Position numbers and translations under genes: made by a program. A model generated the notes under the pieces. It was not told the origin of the DNA and searched no databases. It saw only the letters and a list, made by a program, of their open reading frames with translations. From NCBI GenBank assembly GCA_963839815.1, contig CAWIWF010000002.1, positions 1 to 64,000 of the forward strand: 64,000 bases of DNA, in the 5' to 3' direction. Positions 1 to 7,742 of the stretch are shown piece after piece. Within the stretch, counting starts at the first letter, position 1, and each line of letters opens with the position of its first letter. The stretch is from JACVRM01 sp963839815. GTDB lineage: Bacteria > Actinomycetota > Thermoleophilia > Gaiellales > Gaiellaceae.

Positions 1-2
1 CC

Positions 3-59
3 GCCGCCACGACGCTGGCAGACATCGTGCGCCTGGCAGGGGAGACGGCTCTCGCGTGA
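3..59 (+). CDS. C-terminal tail of an unidentified ORF (partial)
   Basis: The third frame is open from the window edge to a TGA at 57-59 and would encode the end of a protein, AATTLADIVRLAGETALA. It stops 13 bases before the first copy of the tmRNA 3'-end core. If that copy marks the outer edge of an inserted cassette, this could be the first chromosomal gene beyond it. Nothing in 18 residues identifies a family, and in GC-rich DNA so short an open stretch can arise by chance. Confidence 0.2.
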   Translation, partial: AATTLADIVRLAGETALA

Positions 60-72
60 GCTCAAGAGGGAA

Positions 73-94
73 GGCGGCGGGAATCGAACCCGCG
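73..94 (-). other. Attachment-site-like copy of the tmRNA 3' end (outer copy)
   Basis: These 22 bases match the last part of the T-arm and acceptor stem of the tmRNA gene at 6478-6499, read on the minus strand. The match to the real gene extends three more bases (to 97). No D-arm or anticodon arm follows, so this is not a tRNA, and no tag reading frame is nearby. Fragments like this are left where an element integrates into the 3' end of ssrA, a well-known integration target. This would be the distal junction of the cassette array. Confidence 0.7.
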
Positions 95-149
95 TCCCGA
101 CCCGTCGACGGATGAATCGGAGGCGGAACCGAACTTAGACCCACCCCTC

Positions 150-1095
150 CGCCTCGATACGTGCCCGAACTGCGGTCACAAGCTCGCTGATCCGCGGTGC
201 AGGGCCAGCTGCGATGCGGAGTAGCGCGGGCGCTCCCCGCGCCCTTCGGGGGCGGGAGCGACCACGCGACTTCCACCGATGCTCATGTGGCCGACCGATC
301 CCCGAGGATGTGCGTCGATGCTCCGCGCGAACTTGTCCCGAGTTTGCGCCAACGTGGGCGCGCGACACTCGCCGTCGCCTCCTCGAGAACCTTCGGCTCG
401 TGAAGCTTTCGGTCATGTTCTCGGCGACGGCCCCGGGCGCCGAGCTTTCCGTTCGACCGCCGGTTCTGTTCGCACTCGCCCGACCGGGGATGCTCCGGCC
501 GTCTCGGCTGTCGCGTGGATCCGGAGGCTGCTGCAATCTTCACCGGCATGCTGGCGAGTGGTGGAGTGAACTTCACCGTGCCGCCAAGGTCCGGGCAGAT
601 CGTGCGACTGGTCTCAACGGCACGCTCGCAGCACGCGTGTGGGAAAAGCAGAAGCGCGGCTTGGCGCACGTGCACGGCGTGATCGCGGTCGAATCGCCTG
701 CACAAGTACGGTGGGCACAGGCGTACGTCATCGCACTCCGACAGCTTGCGCCACGGTACGGGTTCGGCTTCGTTGATGGCTGGCACAAGGTGGGGCGGAA
801 GCTTTGGCCAGGCGTGCAGGCGGCGGCTTACCTCTCAAGCTACTTTGCCGGCGGGCGAGGTCGCAAAATGGCGATCACAGAAAACGTGCTCGCCGGCGAT
901 CTCCCGCGCCTAGTCGTGTTCATCGGCCGCGACCTCACGTCACGAACCGGGTGCACGATGCGTAACTTGCGTGGAGCACGACGTCTTTGGGCGTCGCGCG
1001 AATGGCAGGTGGACAGACCGCAGTTCACTTACACCGAATGGCTTGCTGCCGCGGCAATGTTGCAGCCACAACCCTGTCAGACGCGAGGGCCTTGA
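150..1095 (+). pseudogene. Rolling-circle-type replication initiator (Rep), frame-broken
   Basis: Rep proteins of this kind start plasmid or integrative-element replication by nicking DNA. The intact C-terminal part contains KRGLAHVHGVI, an HUH-type metal-binding motif (HVH), followed by a typical Rep helix-rich region (VRWAQAYVIALRQLAP). Upstream are two zinc-ribbon-like cysteine clusters (TCPNCGHKLADPRC around 165-210 and HRCSCGRPIP with two later cysteines around 275-330). The pieces lie in different frames. A family-typical stretch PFDRRFCSHSPDRGCSGRLG (about 448-507) is in a third frame, and the WWSELHRAAK segment returns to the first. At least three indels are needed to join them. Placement beside an ssrA-type att copy resembles pSAM2-like actinomycete integrative elements, where rep lies near att; no integrase is seen. 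It may be a decayed gene or a good gene with sequence errors. Confidence 0.55.
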
Positions 1096-1133
1096 GGGCG
1101 GGCGGCCAAGCTTCAACTACGGGCAATGAACCG

Positions 1134-1633
1134 CTAACGAGCGAACGTGGATGCCTGCCGTTCTGCGCAAAGTGAGTGCAACGGCCCCCTGACCCTCGGC
1201 CAGAATCGCAGGCGGCGCGCCTGCGTACACCCGCGCTTGGCAGAAGGATCGTAAAAATCGAGATCCTCAGAGATGATCGCGGTGCTTCCCTGCCTCGCGG
1301 TCACCGCCACAGCTGTACTGACGTACCATCCGTCCCGAGAGCGCGGGAAGCTGATGGTCTCGCTCTAGACGCCGTAGGAGATCGCGTGCGGCGCGCACCG
1401 GGATGATGACGGCAGCCCCCCTTTCAAGCAATTCGCTATACCACTGATCGAACCACTCTGGATCTGTCGCCCGCCGCCACTCAGTCTCGATCTGATCTCC
1501 CTCGTCTAGGAAAGCGATATCAGTCGCGCCAAGACGACCGATTAAAGACGATGGCAAAGCCGTTGCCGGGGTATCTGCTCCGCGGAACAGCGAGATACCA
1601 GCAAACGATCTGCGCGTCGATTACCAGGTTCAC
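1134..1633 (-). CDS. PIN-like domain protein partnered with the AAA ATPase (frame-broken)
   Basis: The gene starts at GTG 1633, eight bases after the ATPase stop, and ends at TAG 1134. The N-terminus VNLVIDAQIVCWYL has the hydrophobic strand plus early aspartate of a PIN-like nuclease fold. The middle (IAFLDEGDQIETEWRRA) supplies acidic residues, and the end AIISEDLDFYDPSAKRGC has the late acidic ED.D motif. These three parts lie in two alternating frames, so at least two indels are required (about 1560-1600 and 1270-1290). ATPase plus nuclease pairs with this spacing are common among defence and toxin-type modules, so that role is inferred. I cannot name the family with certainty, and a decayed gene is possible. 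Confidence 0.45.
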
Positions 1634-1641
1634 GCTTCGTC

Positions 1642-2996
1642 TTATCCAGAGACTGGATTGCTTCCGCGAAGGCGAGCTAGCTTCTTGGCTTCTTCAAGCC
1701 GCTCAGGGAAAAACCCGCCAGGGATCGGTGCGACAAAGCGGCCAAGCTTGTCCAGCGTCAGACGCTGCACACGCTTGCCGCGCTTAGTAGCCGAACGTAA
1801 TCATGACGACGTCGTCGGCGGCGAGGGTTCCGTCGACTATGTGTTGCTGAAGGCGAAGGAGCAGGTACTCACTGTGAGTTTCGACTACCGACCAAACGCC
1901 GCGGTCGTAAAGATCTACGAAGAAGTCTCCAAGCTCCGCCTGGGCCCGTGGGTGCAAGTGAATCTCCGGTTCCTCCACCAGGTAGGTCGACTCAGGCCGT
2001 AGACGCAACCCGCCGACGAGGACGGGAAGCACTTGACTGTTCGCTTGGCCGACATCAGCGATGTTCTCCCACTCGCCCGAAGTTGGGTGCTTGCCTCTAG
2101 CTCGAAGTGCTGGCTGAGGCCCACCGGGCTGCCACGTCGGACGCAAGACCGGCGGCTTTCAGCCACCGTCGTAGTTCAGGCACTATCTGTGCGCGGGAAC
2201 GCGCTCCGGCGCTGAGTTCTCGGACGAGGATGTTGATCCAGTTTCTGCCGCGCCCCGATCCGGCTTCGCGTCTCCCCCGTCTGAGCGTAAGTGCGCTCCG
2301 GAGCCATGCGCATGGCTGAGATGTAGTCAACGCTTCGCAAGTCGTCGCGGATGGCGTAGAGGGCGTCGTCAATCGCGTTGTCTAGTGCCCGGGCCCGATC
2401 CTCGGAAGGAATCCGTCAAGGAATTCCGTCGACCGCCCGCGGCCCGAGCGCCGGACAGCAGCTGTGAGCATCGGGAGGAAGTGGTACATACGCAAATAGT
2501 CTGAGAGCCGCGCACGCGAGGAAGGCGGCACGTTGCGACCTGCGAGCCGCGTGATGAGGTGCCTCGACGCGTCGAACGAGTAAGTCACGGTGATGAGATG
2601 ACGCGCCAGCGGGGCGACTCGGGCGAGAGCTACCTGGCGGAGTACCAGCTCGCGCCTAACGGTGCGGTACTTGAACTCGAGCGAGAGGCTATACATCTCT
2701 CGCATCGCCTCCGTGTCGAAAAAGCCTAGCTCGATCCGAAATGGGCGGCCGCGATGGTTGCCAAACACGACATCGCGATAGGTCCCCAAGTACGTAAGTT
2801 CCCCCTGGAGGAGCAGAGGGACTCGCGGGTCGAACCCTGTCTCCGTCTGCGAGAGCAGGCTTAGCGCTGCGATGATCGACGACTTGCCAGAGCTATTTTC
2901 ACCGAGGAGTACGGTCAATGGCCGTAGCGCGAGGTCCAGACTGTGGAACGCCTTAAAGTCGGTCAGCTCCAGTCGCGAGATCACAGTCGAGAGCAT
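1642..2996 (-). CDS. AAA family ATPase, DUF3696-like (frame-broken)
   Basis: The N-terminal 200 residues read cleanly from ATG 2996 and contain a P-loop (VLLGENSSGKSSII, about residues 30-43) in the setting typical of SMC/OLD-related ATPases. Later pieces in other frames complete the family: YISAMRMAPERTY around 2300, the Walker B and histidine switch VEEPEIHLHPRAQAELGDFF near 1925-1985, ETHSEYLLLRLQQHI near 1860, and a DUF3696-like tail ending at TAA 1642. At least three indels (about 2390, 2270-2110 and 1800) interrupt it. The downstream PIN-like gene is eight bases away, so the two are probably one operon. Such ATPases usually act as sensors or motors for a linked nuclease in anti-phage or toxin modules. 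That role is inferred from context. Confidence 0.65.
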
Positions 2997-3076
2997 AAGC
3001 GTCCGCGGTCTCAGGCAAGCGAGAACCGTGGCTCGACAGGACCCTGACTGATCATGTCAGGCCACCCCGGTAACAG

Positions 3077-3388
3077 ATGGTGTCTGTGACTGCTCTCGAG
3101 GAGGAACGCGCGGCTCGCTTGTCGGCTTGGCGACAGCTGTCGGGCGCTCGCCACGACCGGCTGGACGCCACTGAGGTGAACGCTGTTCGGCTCTCGGGCC
3201 TGCGCGTCTTCTACGGCGGGCGCGGCATCTGGAGGGACAAGGCGCGAACGGGCTTGCTCGCCACCGAGGGCGTGACGGTCGGCGTGCTGCACACCGGTCG
3301 CTCGTACGCGGACGATCTTCTACCTGCGGCACGCCGCCGATGCCGGCTTTGCCGGCGTTGGCTCACACACGCGAGGGTCACCACATGA
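3077..3388 (+). pseudogene. N-terminal fragment of an endonuclease-associated protein, cut by the direct repeat
   Basis: The ORF opens with VSVTALEEERAARLSAWRQL and carries YGGRGIWRDKARTG and VTVGVLHTGRSYADDL. I recall these motifs from the N-terminal region of some actinobacterial HNH-type restriction-like proteins, but the assignment is from memory and tentative. After SYADDL (about 3325) the sequence enters the ~330-bp direct repeat and the rest is low-complexity frame read-through to TGA 3388. The expected C-terminal part is absent. The gene therefore looks truncated exactly at a cassette or recombination junction. Confidence 0.35.
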
Positions 3389-3663
3389 ATCCCCGCGAAA
3401 TCGTCATGGCTCGCGCATCGCGCGAGCCGGACTTCGCGGCGAGAACGGAGGCCGCGGGCGGCTCGGCGCATGCCGAGCCTTACGTCGCCGAAAGCGTGAC
3501 CTCTCGGCTCTCTGGCGTCGTCCTGTGGGTGCGATGCCGGAGAGGACAGTGCATAGAGCACGGACTCGGAGAGCAGCGTGCACGCAGGGCGGCGAGGCGG
3601 CGGTGGAGGCCGGCGCCGCCGGCCAGTGAGCCGAGAGTGGCGGCGGCGGGAATCGAACCCGCG
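3334..3663. repeat. Long direct repeat, copy A (cassette boundary)
   Basis: This stretch matches 6201-6499 in the same orientation. The first half is diverged but clearly alignable (shared blocks such as tttgccggcgt and ggtcatggctcg). From about 3499 to 3663 it is nearly identical, including a GC-rich inverted segment (ccggc...gccgg) and the tmRNA 3'-end core. I see no convincing gene in it, and the frames here that look open are repeat shadows. The repeat flanks the restriction-modification cassette, so it marks either duplication during integration or a region available for homologous excision. Confidence 0.8.
3642..3663 (-). other. Attachment-site-like copy of the tmRNA 3' end (middle copy)
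   Basis: A second 22-base copy of the ssrA 3'-end core, identical to 73-94 and 6478-6499. To its left it shares the full ~150-bp downstream flank of the real tmRNA gene; to its right it departs immediately (caagattcaatcgg instead of the tmRNA sequence). This is what is expected when an element bearing its own ssrA 3' end and flank integrated at ssrA and pushed an older junction away from the gene. Confidence 0.75.
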
Positions 3664-3882
3664 CAAGATTCAATCGGAGTCTGCGGCGACTACAGCGTTC
3701 GGAGTCAACGGTTCACAGACGCCGCTCACCGTCGCCTCCCTCGGATCAGGCAGTGGACGAAGAGAACCATCGGCGAGAGGCAGCCGCGCTGGCGAGTGCG
3801 GCGGCTACGCACTGGGGGTCGTGATCACATCCTTGAGCGACGATCGGCAGGAGGCGCAACCACACTGCCGAAGGGCGTTTAG

Positions 3883-4656
3883 GTGGCCGTCGCGCAACCA
3901 ATGGATCTCCTCGACTGGCTCCGCGAGCAATGCGCAGAGTACGAGTTCGACGTCGTCGCCCTCTACCGCGCCCACGCCGATCATGCATGGCCGCTGACGG
4001 CACAGGATCAGAACGAGCTCGAGCGCAAACTCGAGGATGGCGGGCACTTCCTGCCGCTCCCCAAGGAGCCGGCTGCGCTTGCGAACATCCTTGAGGTCTC
4101 GGTCGTCGACTATCTCCTCGAGCGGGTCGAGAGCACGCTCGGACTGCAGGTTGCGCGTGGAACCGAGCGTGGCTATCCCGATCTCGAGTTCACTGGCTCG
4201 GCGCTCGAGGATGGCTTCCACGCAGTCGACGTGAAGGTCGCGCGGCTCGCCCGCGGCGGCCGTCGGACTCAGAGCCGGATCACGCTGTACACCGGCAACA
4301 CGTACTTCCGATACCCGCAGCTCCGGTGGCCGGGCACGTTCCGTCCGTTCGAGGACTACGAGCAGCACCTCACGCTCGTGTGCCTATACAACCTCGAGCC
4401 AACCCGCCACTCACGCGTATCAGACCTCGAGCTGATCGTCCATCCGACCTGGAAGATTGGCTCGCGGCAGCGCTCATCGACGACGCGCGAGTATCTCGGC
4501 GCCGTCAACCACTTGACTGCGCTTCGGGACGGCGCTGGCGAGTTCGAGACGCCGGAGGCCTTCTACACCTTCTGGCGACGATTCAACTTTCGAATCGGTC
4601 GCGCCGTCCAGCAACAGCTCGACCGTCTGCTCGCAGAACAGCGAGGCGAGCGCTAG
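3883..4656 (+). CDS. EcoRV-like type II restriction endonuclease
   Basis: A 257-residue protein (EcoRV has 245). The catalytic signature is YPDLEF followed 17 residues later by VDVKVA, matching the P-D ... D-I-K metal site of EcoRV. The order of other segments also follows EcoRV: RITLYTGNTYFRY, then PFEDYEQHLTLVCLYN (compare YPFDQYIAHWIIGYVY), then PTWKIGSRQRSSTTREYLGA at the DNA-contact region, and FETPEAFYTFWRRF (compare FDSEDEFLDYWRNY). It would cut unmethylated DNA at a short palindrome; the site is unknown. GTG 3883 opens the frame, but ATG 3901 (MDLLDWLREQ) fits the usual EcoRV N-terminus better. It runs convergently into the methyltransferase gene with overlapping stop codons (4653-4656). 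The EcoRV assignment rests on remembered sequence and is strong by pattern. Confidence 0.8.
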   Translation: MAVAQPMDLLDWLREQCAEYEFDVVALYRAHADHAWPLTAQDQNELERKLEDGGHFLPLPKEPAALANILEVSVVDYLLERVESTLGLQVARGTERGYPDLEFTGSALEDGFHAVDVKVARLARGGRRTQSRITLYTGNTYFRYPQLRWPGTFRPFEDYEQHLTLVCLYNLEPTRHSRVSDLELIVHPTWKIGSRQRSSTTREYLGAVNHLTALRDGAGEFETPEAFYTFWRRFNFRIGRAVQQQLDRLLAEQRGER

Positions 4657-5703
4657 CCGGTCGCGCGGAGCGCACCGGCGATCTGCTCCGCCAGGAGCGG
4701 GGGTACAGCGTTCCCGATCTGCATCTGCGCAGAGCGTCGTGAGCCGACGATCTCGTAGCCGTCGGGGAACGTCTGGAGTCGCTTGATCTCAGCGAGCCTG
4801 AGCCGTCGGTTTTCCCAATGAAACGGGCCGACGTACGGACCCGGCTGCGCCTGGATCGTCGGTGAAGGCTGAGCAGGGTCCAGCTTGAGAAGGAAGCTCC
4901 AAAAGCGCGAGCGCCACTTGAAGAGCGGGTTCGGGTGGCCTCGCTTCTCCGTGTAGAAGAGGTAGTTCTCGCCCGGTGGAATGTCAGAAAGGAGGTGTCC
5001 GTACTGGCCGTTCACCTGCTCTCCCGGCTCGCGTAGATCGTCGCGCGCGACGAGATCACCGAGAGCCTCGCCGGTGGTCACATGGGCTGTGAGCGACTGG
5101 TCCCAGCGCTTCCGGGTCTCATGCGGCCCGCTGTGTGTCGGTGCCGGGAAGTCCGGAACACGCTCGAGCGAGCCCATCACGAATAGACGCTGACGGCGCT
5201 GCGGGACCCCGTAGTCGGCGGCGAGGATGACCCGCTCAACGACGCGATAGCCAAGATGTCGACAGGTCTTGAGCAGCTTCTCGAACCAAGGAGCGTTGTG
5301 GTTTCGGTAGGCGAGGCCGAAGACGTTCTCGAGCAGAAATGTCTGCGGTCTAGCCTCATCTGAGAACACGGAGGTAGTGATCGAGGAGGCTCGCTTCAGG
5401 GTCGCGTCCCGCTCGCTTGTACTCGAGCCAGTAGCCGGACTTCGAGAACGGCGTGCAGGGTGGCCCGCCGACGAGTAGCGCTGCCTGGCCGGGCACAAGA
5501 CCACCGGCGTCGAGGATCTCCTCGGTGCTGAACCGGCGGATATCGCCATGGAGTGCAGTTACCTTCGGGAAGTTCGTGCGCAGCGTCTCGCACGAGTCGC
5601 GGTCGTAGTCGACCGAGACAGCGATGCGGTAGCCTGCCCGCTCGACGCCAAGGTCGAGGCCCCCCGCTCCGCTGAACAGGCTGATGGCCGGCAGATCAGA
5701 CAC
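4653..5703 (-). CDS. C5-cytosine DNA methyltransferase (one frameshift)
   Basis: Class I AdoMet-dependent C5 methyltransferase that should protect the host from the adjacent endonuclease. Motifs in order: SLFSGAGGLDLGVERAGY (motif I), VSVDYD (II), GGPPCTPFSKSG with the catalytic Cys (IV), FLLENVFGL (VI, ENV), DYGVPQRRQRLFVMG (VIII), a target-recognition region, and QIGNAVPPLLA (X). Motif IV reads PPCT rather than the usual PPCQ. The frame breaks once near 5355-5365, between DHYLRVL and DEARPQTFLLENV; a single indel restores it, so the enzyme is probably intact. Start is taken as GTG 5703 (VSDLPAISLF); an ATG at 5772 would add an unlikely 23 residues. It is head-to-head with the Vsr gene, the two starts overlapping by about 20 bases. 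Confidence 0.85.
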
Positions 5704-6238
5704 TCTTCGTTCTCCCCCTGCCTCGTCCGAAGGACGCCGACGCATCATGTCGAGCATCCGCGGCGCGAACACGAAGCCGGAGCGGCTGTTGCGGTCGGCG
5801 CTGTGGCGGTCCGGCCTGCGCGGCTTTCGTTGTCACTGGCCGGGGCCTGGCGGTCGGATCGACATCGCTTTCACGCGCTGGAAGGTCGCGGTCTTCGTCG
5901 ACGGCTCGTTCTGGCACGGTCACCCCAGCAAGTGGCAGCCGGGACGGTGGAGCGGCTACTGGGACGAGAAGATCAAGCGCAACATCGCGCGCGACGAACG
6001 CCAGGGGGCCGAACTCACGTCGGCTGGCTGGCGCGTCTTGCGGTTTTGGGACTTCGATCTTGAGCACGATCCTGAAAGAGTCGTAGAGACGGTCAGACAG
6101 GAGTTGCACGCTGCCACACGCAACTCCGCTATCGATGGTGAGAGCTCGTCGCGGACGTCGCTGACCAGCCGACTGCGGAGCGCACGGTCCTCGCGGCGCC
6201 CCCGCCGATGCTGGCGTTTGCCGGCGTCGGCTCACTGA
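5684..6238 (+). CDS. Vsr-type very-short-patch mismatch endonuclease
   Basis: Vsr enzymes nick beside T:G mismatches left when 5-methylcytosine deaminates, so they usually sit beside C5 methyltransferases, as here. Diagnostic segments are SSIRGANTKPERLLRSALW near the N-terminus, FRCHWPGPGGRIDIAFTRWK with the catalytic Asp, VFVDGSFWHGHPSKW with the His, then YWDEKIKRNIARDERQ and LTSAGWRVLRFWDFDL. ATG 5684 (MAGRSDTLR) fits the family start. Typical Vsr proteins are about 130-160 residues; this ORF has 184. The last ~25 residues (from about 6165) are arginine- and serine-rich and run into the direct repeat, so the native C-terminus may have been replaced at the junction. The enzyme core is complete. 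Confidence 0.85.
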   Translation: MAGRSDTLRSPPASSEGRRRIMSSIRGANTKPERLLRSALWRSGLRGFRCHWPGPGGRIDIAFTRWKVAVFVDGSFWHGHPSKWQPGRWSGYWDEKIKRNIARDERQGAELTSAGWRVLRFWDFDLEHDPERVVETVRQELHAATRNSAIDGESSSRTSLTSRLRSARSSRRPRRCWRLPASAH

Positions 6239-6499
6239 CGCGCTGGTCACCACATAAGCCGACCGAAGTGGTCATGGCTCGGCGACAGCCGTGACTTCCC
6301 AAATTAGCGGGGGGATAGCCCTCTCGGCTCTCTGGCGTCGTCCTGCGGGTGCGATGCCGGAGAGGACAGTGCATCGGGCACGGACTCGGAGAGCAGCGTG
6401 CACGCAGGGCGGCGAGGCGGCGGTGGAGGCCGGCTCCGCCGGCCGCAAGCGCCGCCGGCCAGTGAGCCGAGAGTGGAGGCGGCGGGAATCGAACCCGCG
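6201..6499. repeat. Long direct repeat, copy B, reaching into the tmRNA gene
   Basis: Same-orientation partner of 3334-3663. It begins inside the tail of the Vsr ORF, contains the near-identical ~150-bp block with GC-rich inverted segments (ccggctccgccggcc, cgccgccggcc), and ends inside the 3' part of ssrA. Compared with copy A it has a short extra segment near 6446-6454 (cgcaagcgc). It forms the proximal boundary of the restriction-modification cassette. I see no gene of its own. Confidence 0.8.
6478..6499 (-). other. Attachment core inside ssrA (active copy)
   Basis: The copy of the 22-base core that forms part of the working tmRNA (T-arm plus acceptor stem). Identical sequence at 73-94 and 3642-3663 shows that this is the crossover region used by the cassettes. 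Confidence 0.75.
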
Positions 6500-6704
6500 T
6501 CCGCGGACGCACCGGACTGAGCGTCTACAAGCATAGGCCGCCTTGAATTTCACCCGCCTGCCGGTGGCGACCGACCTACCGACGGGCTAGCCATCCTGGT
6601 GTCTCGCACCTCCGGCGATTGGCTCTCCTTCGGTGCCAGCCCGTTCTATGACGCCGATACCTGGGCCACGGGCCGAGCTCAGGTCGACGCGCGATGTCTA
6701 CTGG

Positions 6705-6746
6705 TTAGGCAGCCATCGCGAGTGCGTTCTCTTCGTTCGCACTTGC
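6705..6746 (-). other. tmRNA tag reading frame
   Basis: Reading from GCA at 6746 gives the tag ASANEENALAMAA followed by TAA at 6707-6705. The hydrophobic ALAMAA end is a variant of the common ALAA degron recognised by ClpXP/ClpAP-type proteases. The extra Met near the end is slightly unusual. Confidence 0.9.
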
Positions 6747-7050
6747 GTTTTGTCCCGGTTGTTTTACGAGGCCGACCGGGGACCTCGGCTTGCAGCTCAA
6801 CCGGAGAACCGACCACGTCGAAACCAGGTCGCCCCCGTATGTGTGTTGCCTCCCGAGTGTAGCCGCTCTCGAGCGAAGAGAGAGGTCGCGGCGACCGCCC
6901 AACCGGGTCGTTTCAAGCGGGTTCTGCCTTCTCGCGCCCTGGCCGACCGGGGCGAACCCCCCGGCCCCCCGCTCTCCGGCGTCCGGCCGGCTTGTGGACA
7001 CGGGTTCGGCGGGCTACGGTCGAGGCTCTGCTCCCGCGAAGGAGGTTCTC

Positions 7051-7620
7051 ATGCCCCGGTTCCGCCTATCCCGTCCCTCTCCCGCTCTCGTCGTCTCCTG
7101 CCTGGCGCTCCTCGTCGCGCTCGGCGGAACCGGCTACGCCGCCACCGTGCTGCCACGCGGAAGCGTCGGCACCATCCAGCTGAAGAACGGCGCGGTGGTG
7201 TCGGCCAAGGTGAAGGACGGGTCGTTGCGGGTGGTCGATCTCGCGCCGGCGACGCGCGCGGGTCTGAAGGGCGAGCCCGGCCCGCAGGGTGCCGCCGGCA
7301 CTAAAGGGGACAAGGGCGACAAGGGTGACAAGGGCGCGACCGGCGATCGCGGGCCGGCCGGACTCAGCAGGTACAGCGTCGTCGAGAAGACCGCCTCGTC
7401 GAAGAGCGGGTCGATGGGGATCCAGGTGAACTGCCCGGCCGGCACCCGCGCGCTCGGCGGCGGCGGCTTCACCCAGACGCCCGGCGCCGGCGTGACCGTC
7501 CGAAACTCGTTCCCGGTGTCGAGCCCGACGCCTGGGTGGCTCGTCGTCGCCGAGGCCAAGACCCCAGGGACGGGGTGGAGCTACAAGGTGATGGCCGTCT
7601 GCGCCGCCGTCGCCGCCTGA
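7051..7620 (+). CDS. Secreted collagen-like protein
   Basis: A 189-residue protein with a strong ribosome site (aaggaggt, 7039-7046). The N-terminus has basic residues and a signal peptide (LVVSCLALLVALGGTGYAA), an ending I associate with many small Thermoleophilia surface proteins. A short linker (SVGTIQLKNGAVVSAKVKDG) precedes about ten collagen-type G-X-Y triplets (GEP GPQ GAA GTK GDK ... GPA). The C-terminal ~85 residues (NCPAGTRALGGGGF, a late Cys, aromatic GWLVVAEA) form a compact beta-rich domain often found after such collagen stalks. It is likely exported and trimeric; its ligand is unknown. It is transcribed away from ssrA. Confidence 0.8.
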   Translation: MPRFRLSRPSPALVVSCLALLVALGGTGYAATVLPRGSVGTIQLKNGAVVSAKVKDGSLRVVDLAPATRAGLKGEPGPQGAAGTKGDKGDKGDKGATGDRGPAGLSRYSVVEKTASSKSGSMGIQVNCPAGTRALGGGGFTQTPGAGVTVRNSFPVSSPTPGWLVVAEAKTPGTGWSYKVMAVCAAVAA

Positions 7621-7648
7621 CGCGGCGCGCTCTGAGAAGAGGTCGATC

Positions 7649-7682
7649 GCTCCGCCGGCCGCGCCTCGCGCGCCGGCGGAGC
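7649..7682 (+). terminator. GC-rich hairpin after the collagen-like gene
   Basis: A perfect 10-bp inverted repeat (gctccgccgg ... ccggcggagc) with a 14-base loop lies 29 bases after the stop codon. There is no T-run, so it is either a GC-type terminator or a transcript-stabilising hairpin. Confidence 0.5.
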
Positions 7683-7742
7683 CTAGGAGGGTCTGGCCAA
7701 AAGGGGTATCTGGTTAGCTGCCCCCTGCTTAGCCGCCCGAGT

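Larger units (their letters stand above)
6474..6836 (-). ncRNA. ssrA: Transfer-messenger RNA (tmRNA)
   Basis: A 363-nt one-piece tmRNA. The mature 5' end GGGGGCGACC (6836 downward) pairs with 3' CGCCTCC followed by encoded A; the third pair is G-U, the identity element read by alanyl-tRNA synthetase. The 3' part carries the tRNA-like T-arm (GCGGGTTCGATTCCCGC), and the 5' part has GGTTTCGACG, the conserved loop after the acceptor strand. A resume codon GCA at 6746-6744 opens a short tag ending in TAA. With SmpB (33803-34270) it rescues stalled ribosomes and tags the nascent protein for proteolysis. The 3' end is the integration site for the cassettes on its left, and the gene stays functional because the integrated DNA supplies an identical end. 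Confidence 0.95.

Noticed and set aside
73..160. Possible tRNA gene at the first att copy
   Set aside because: Only the T-arm and acceptor end match. There is no D-arm, anticodon arm or matching 5' acceptor strand at the right distance.
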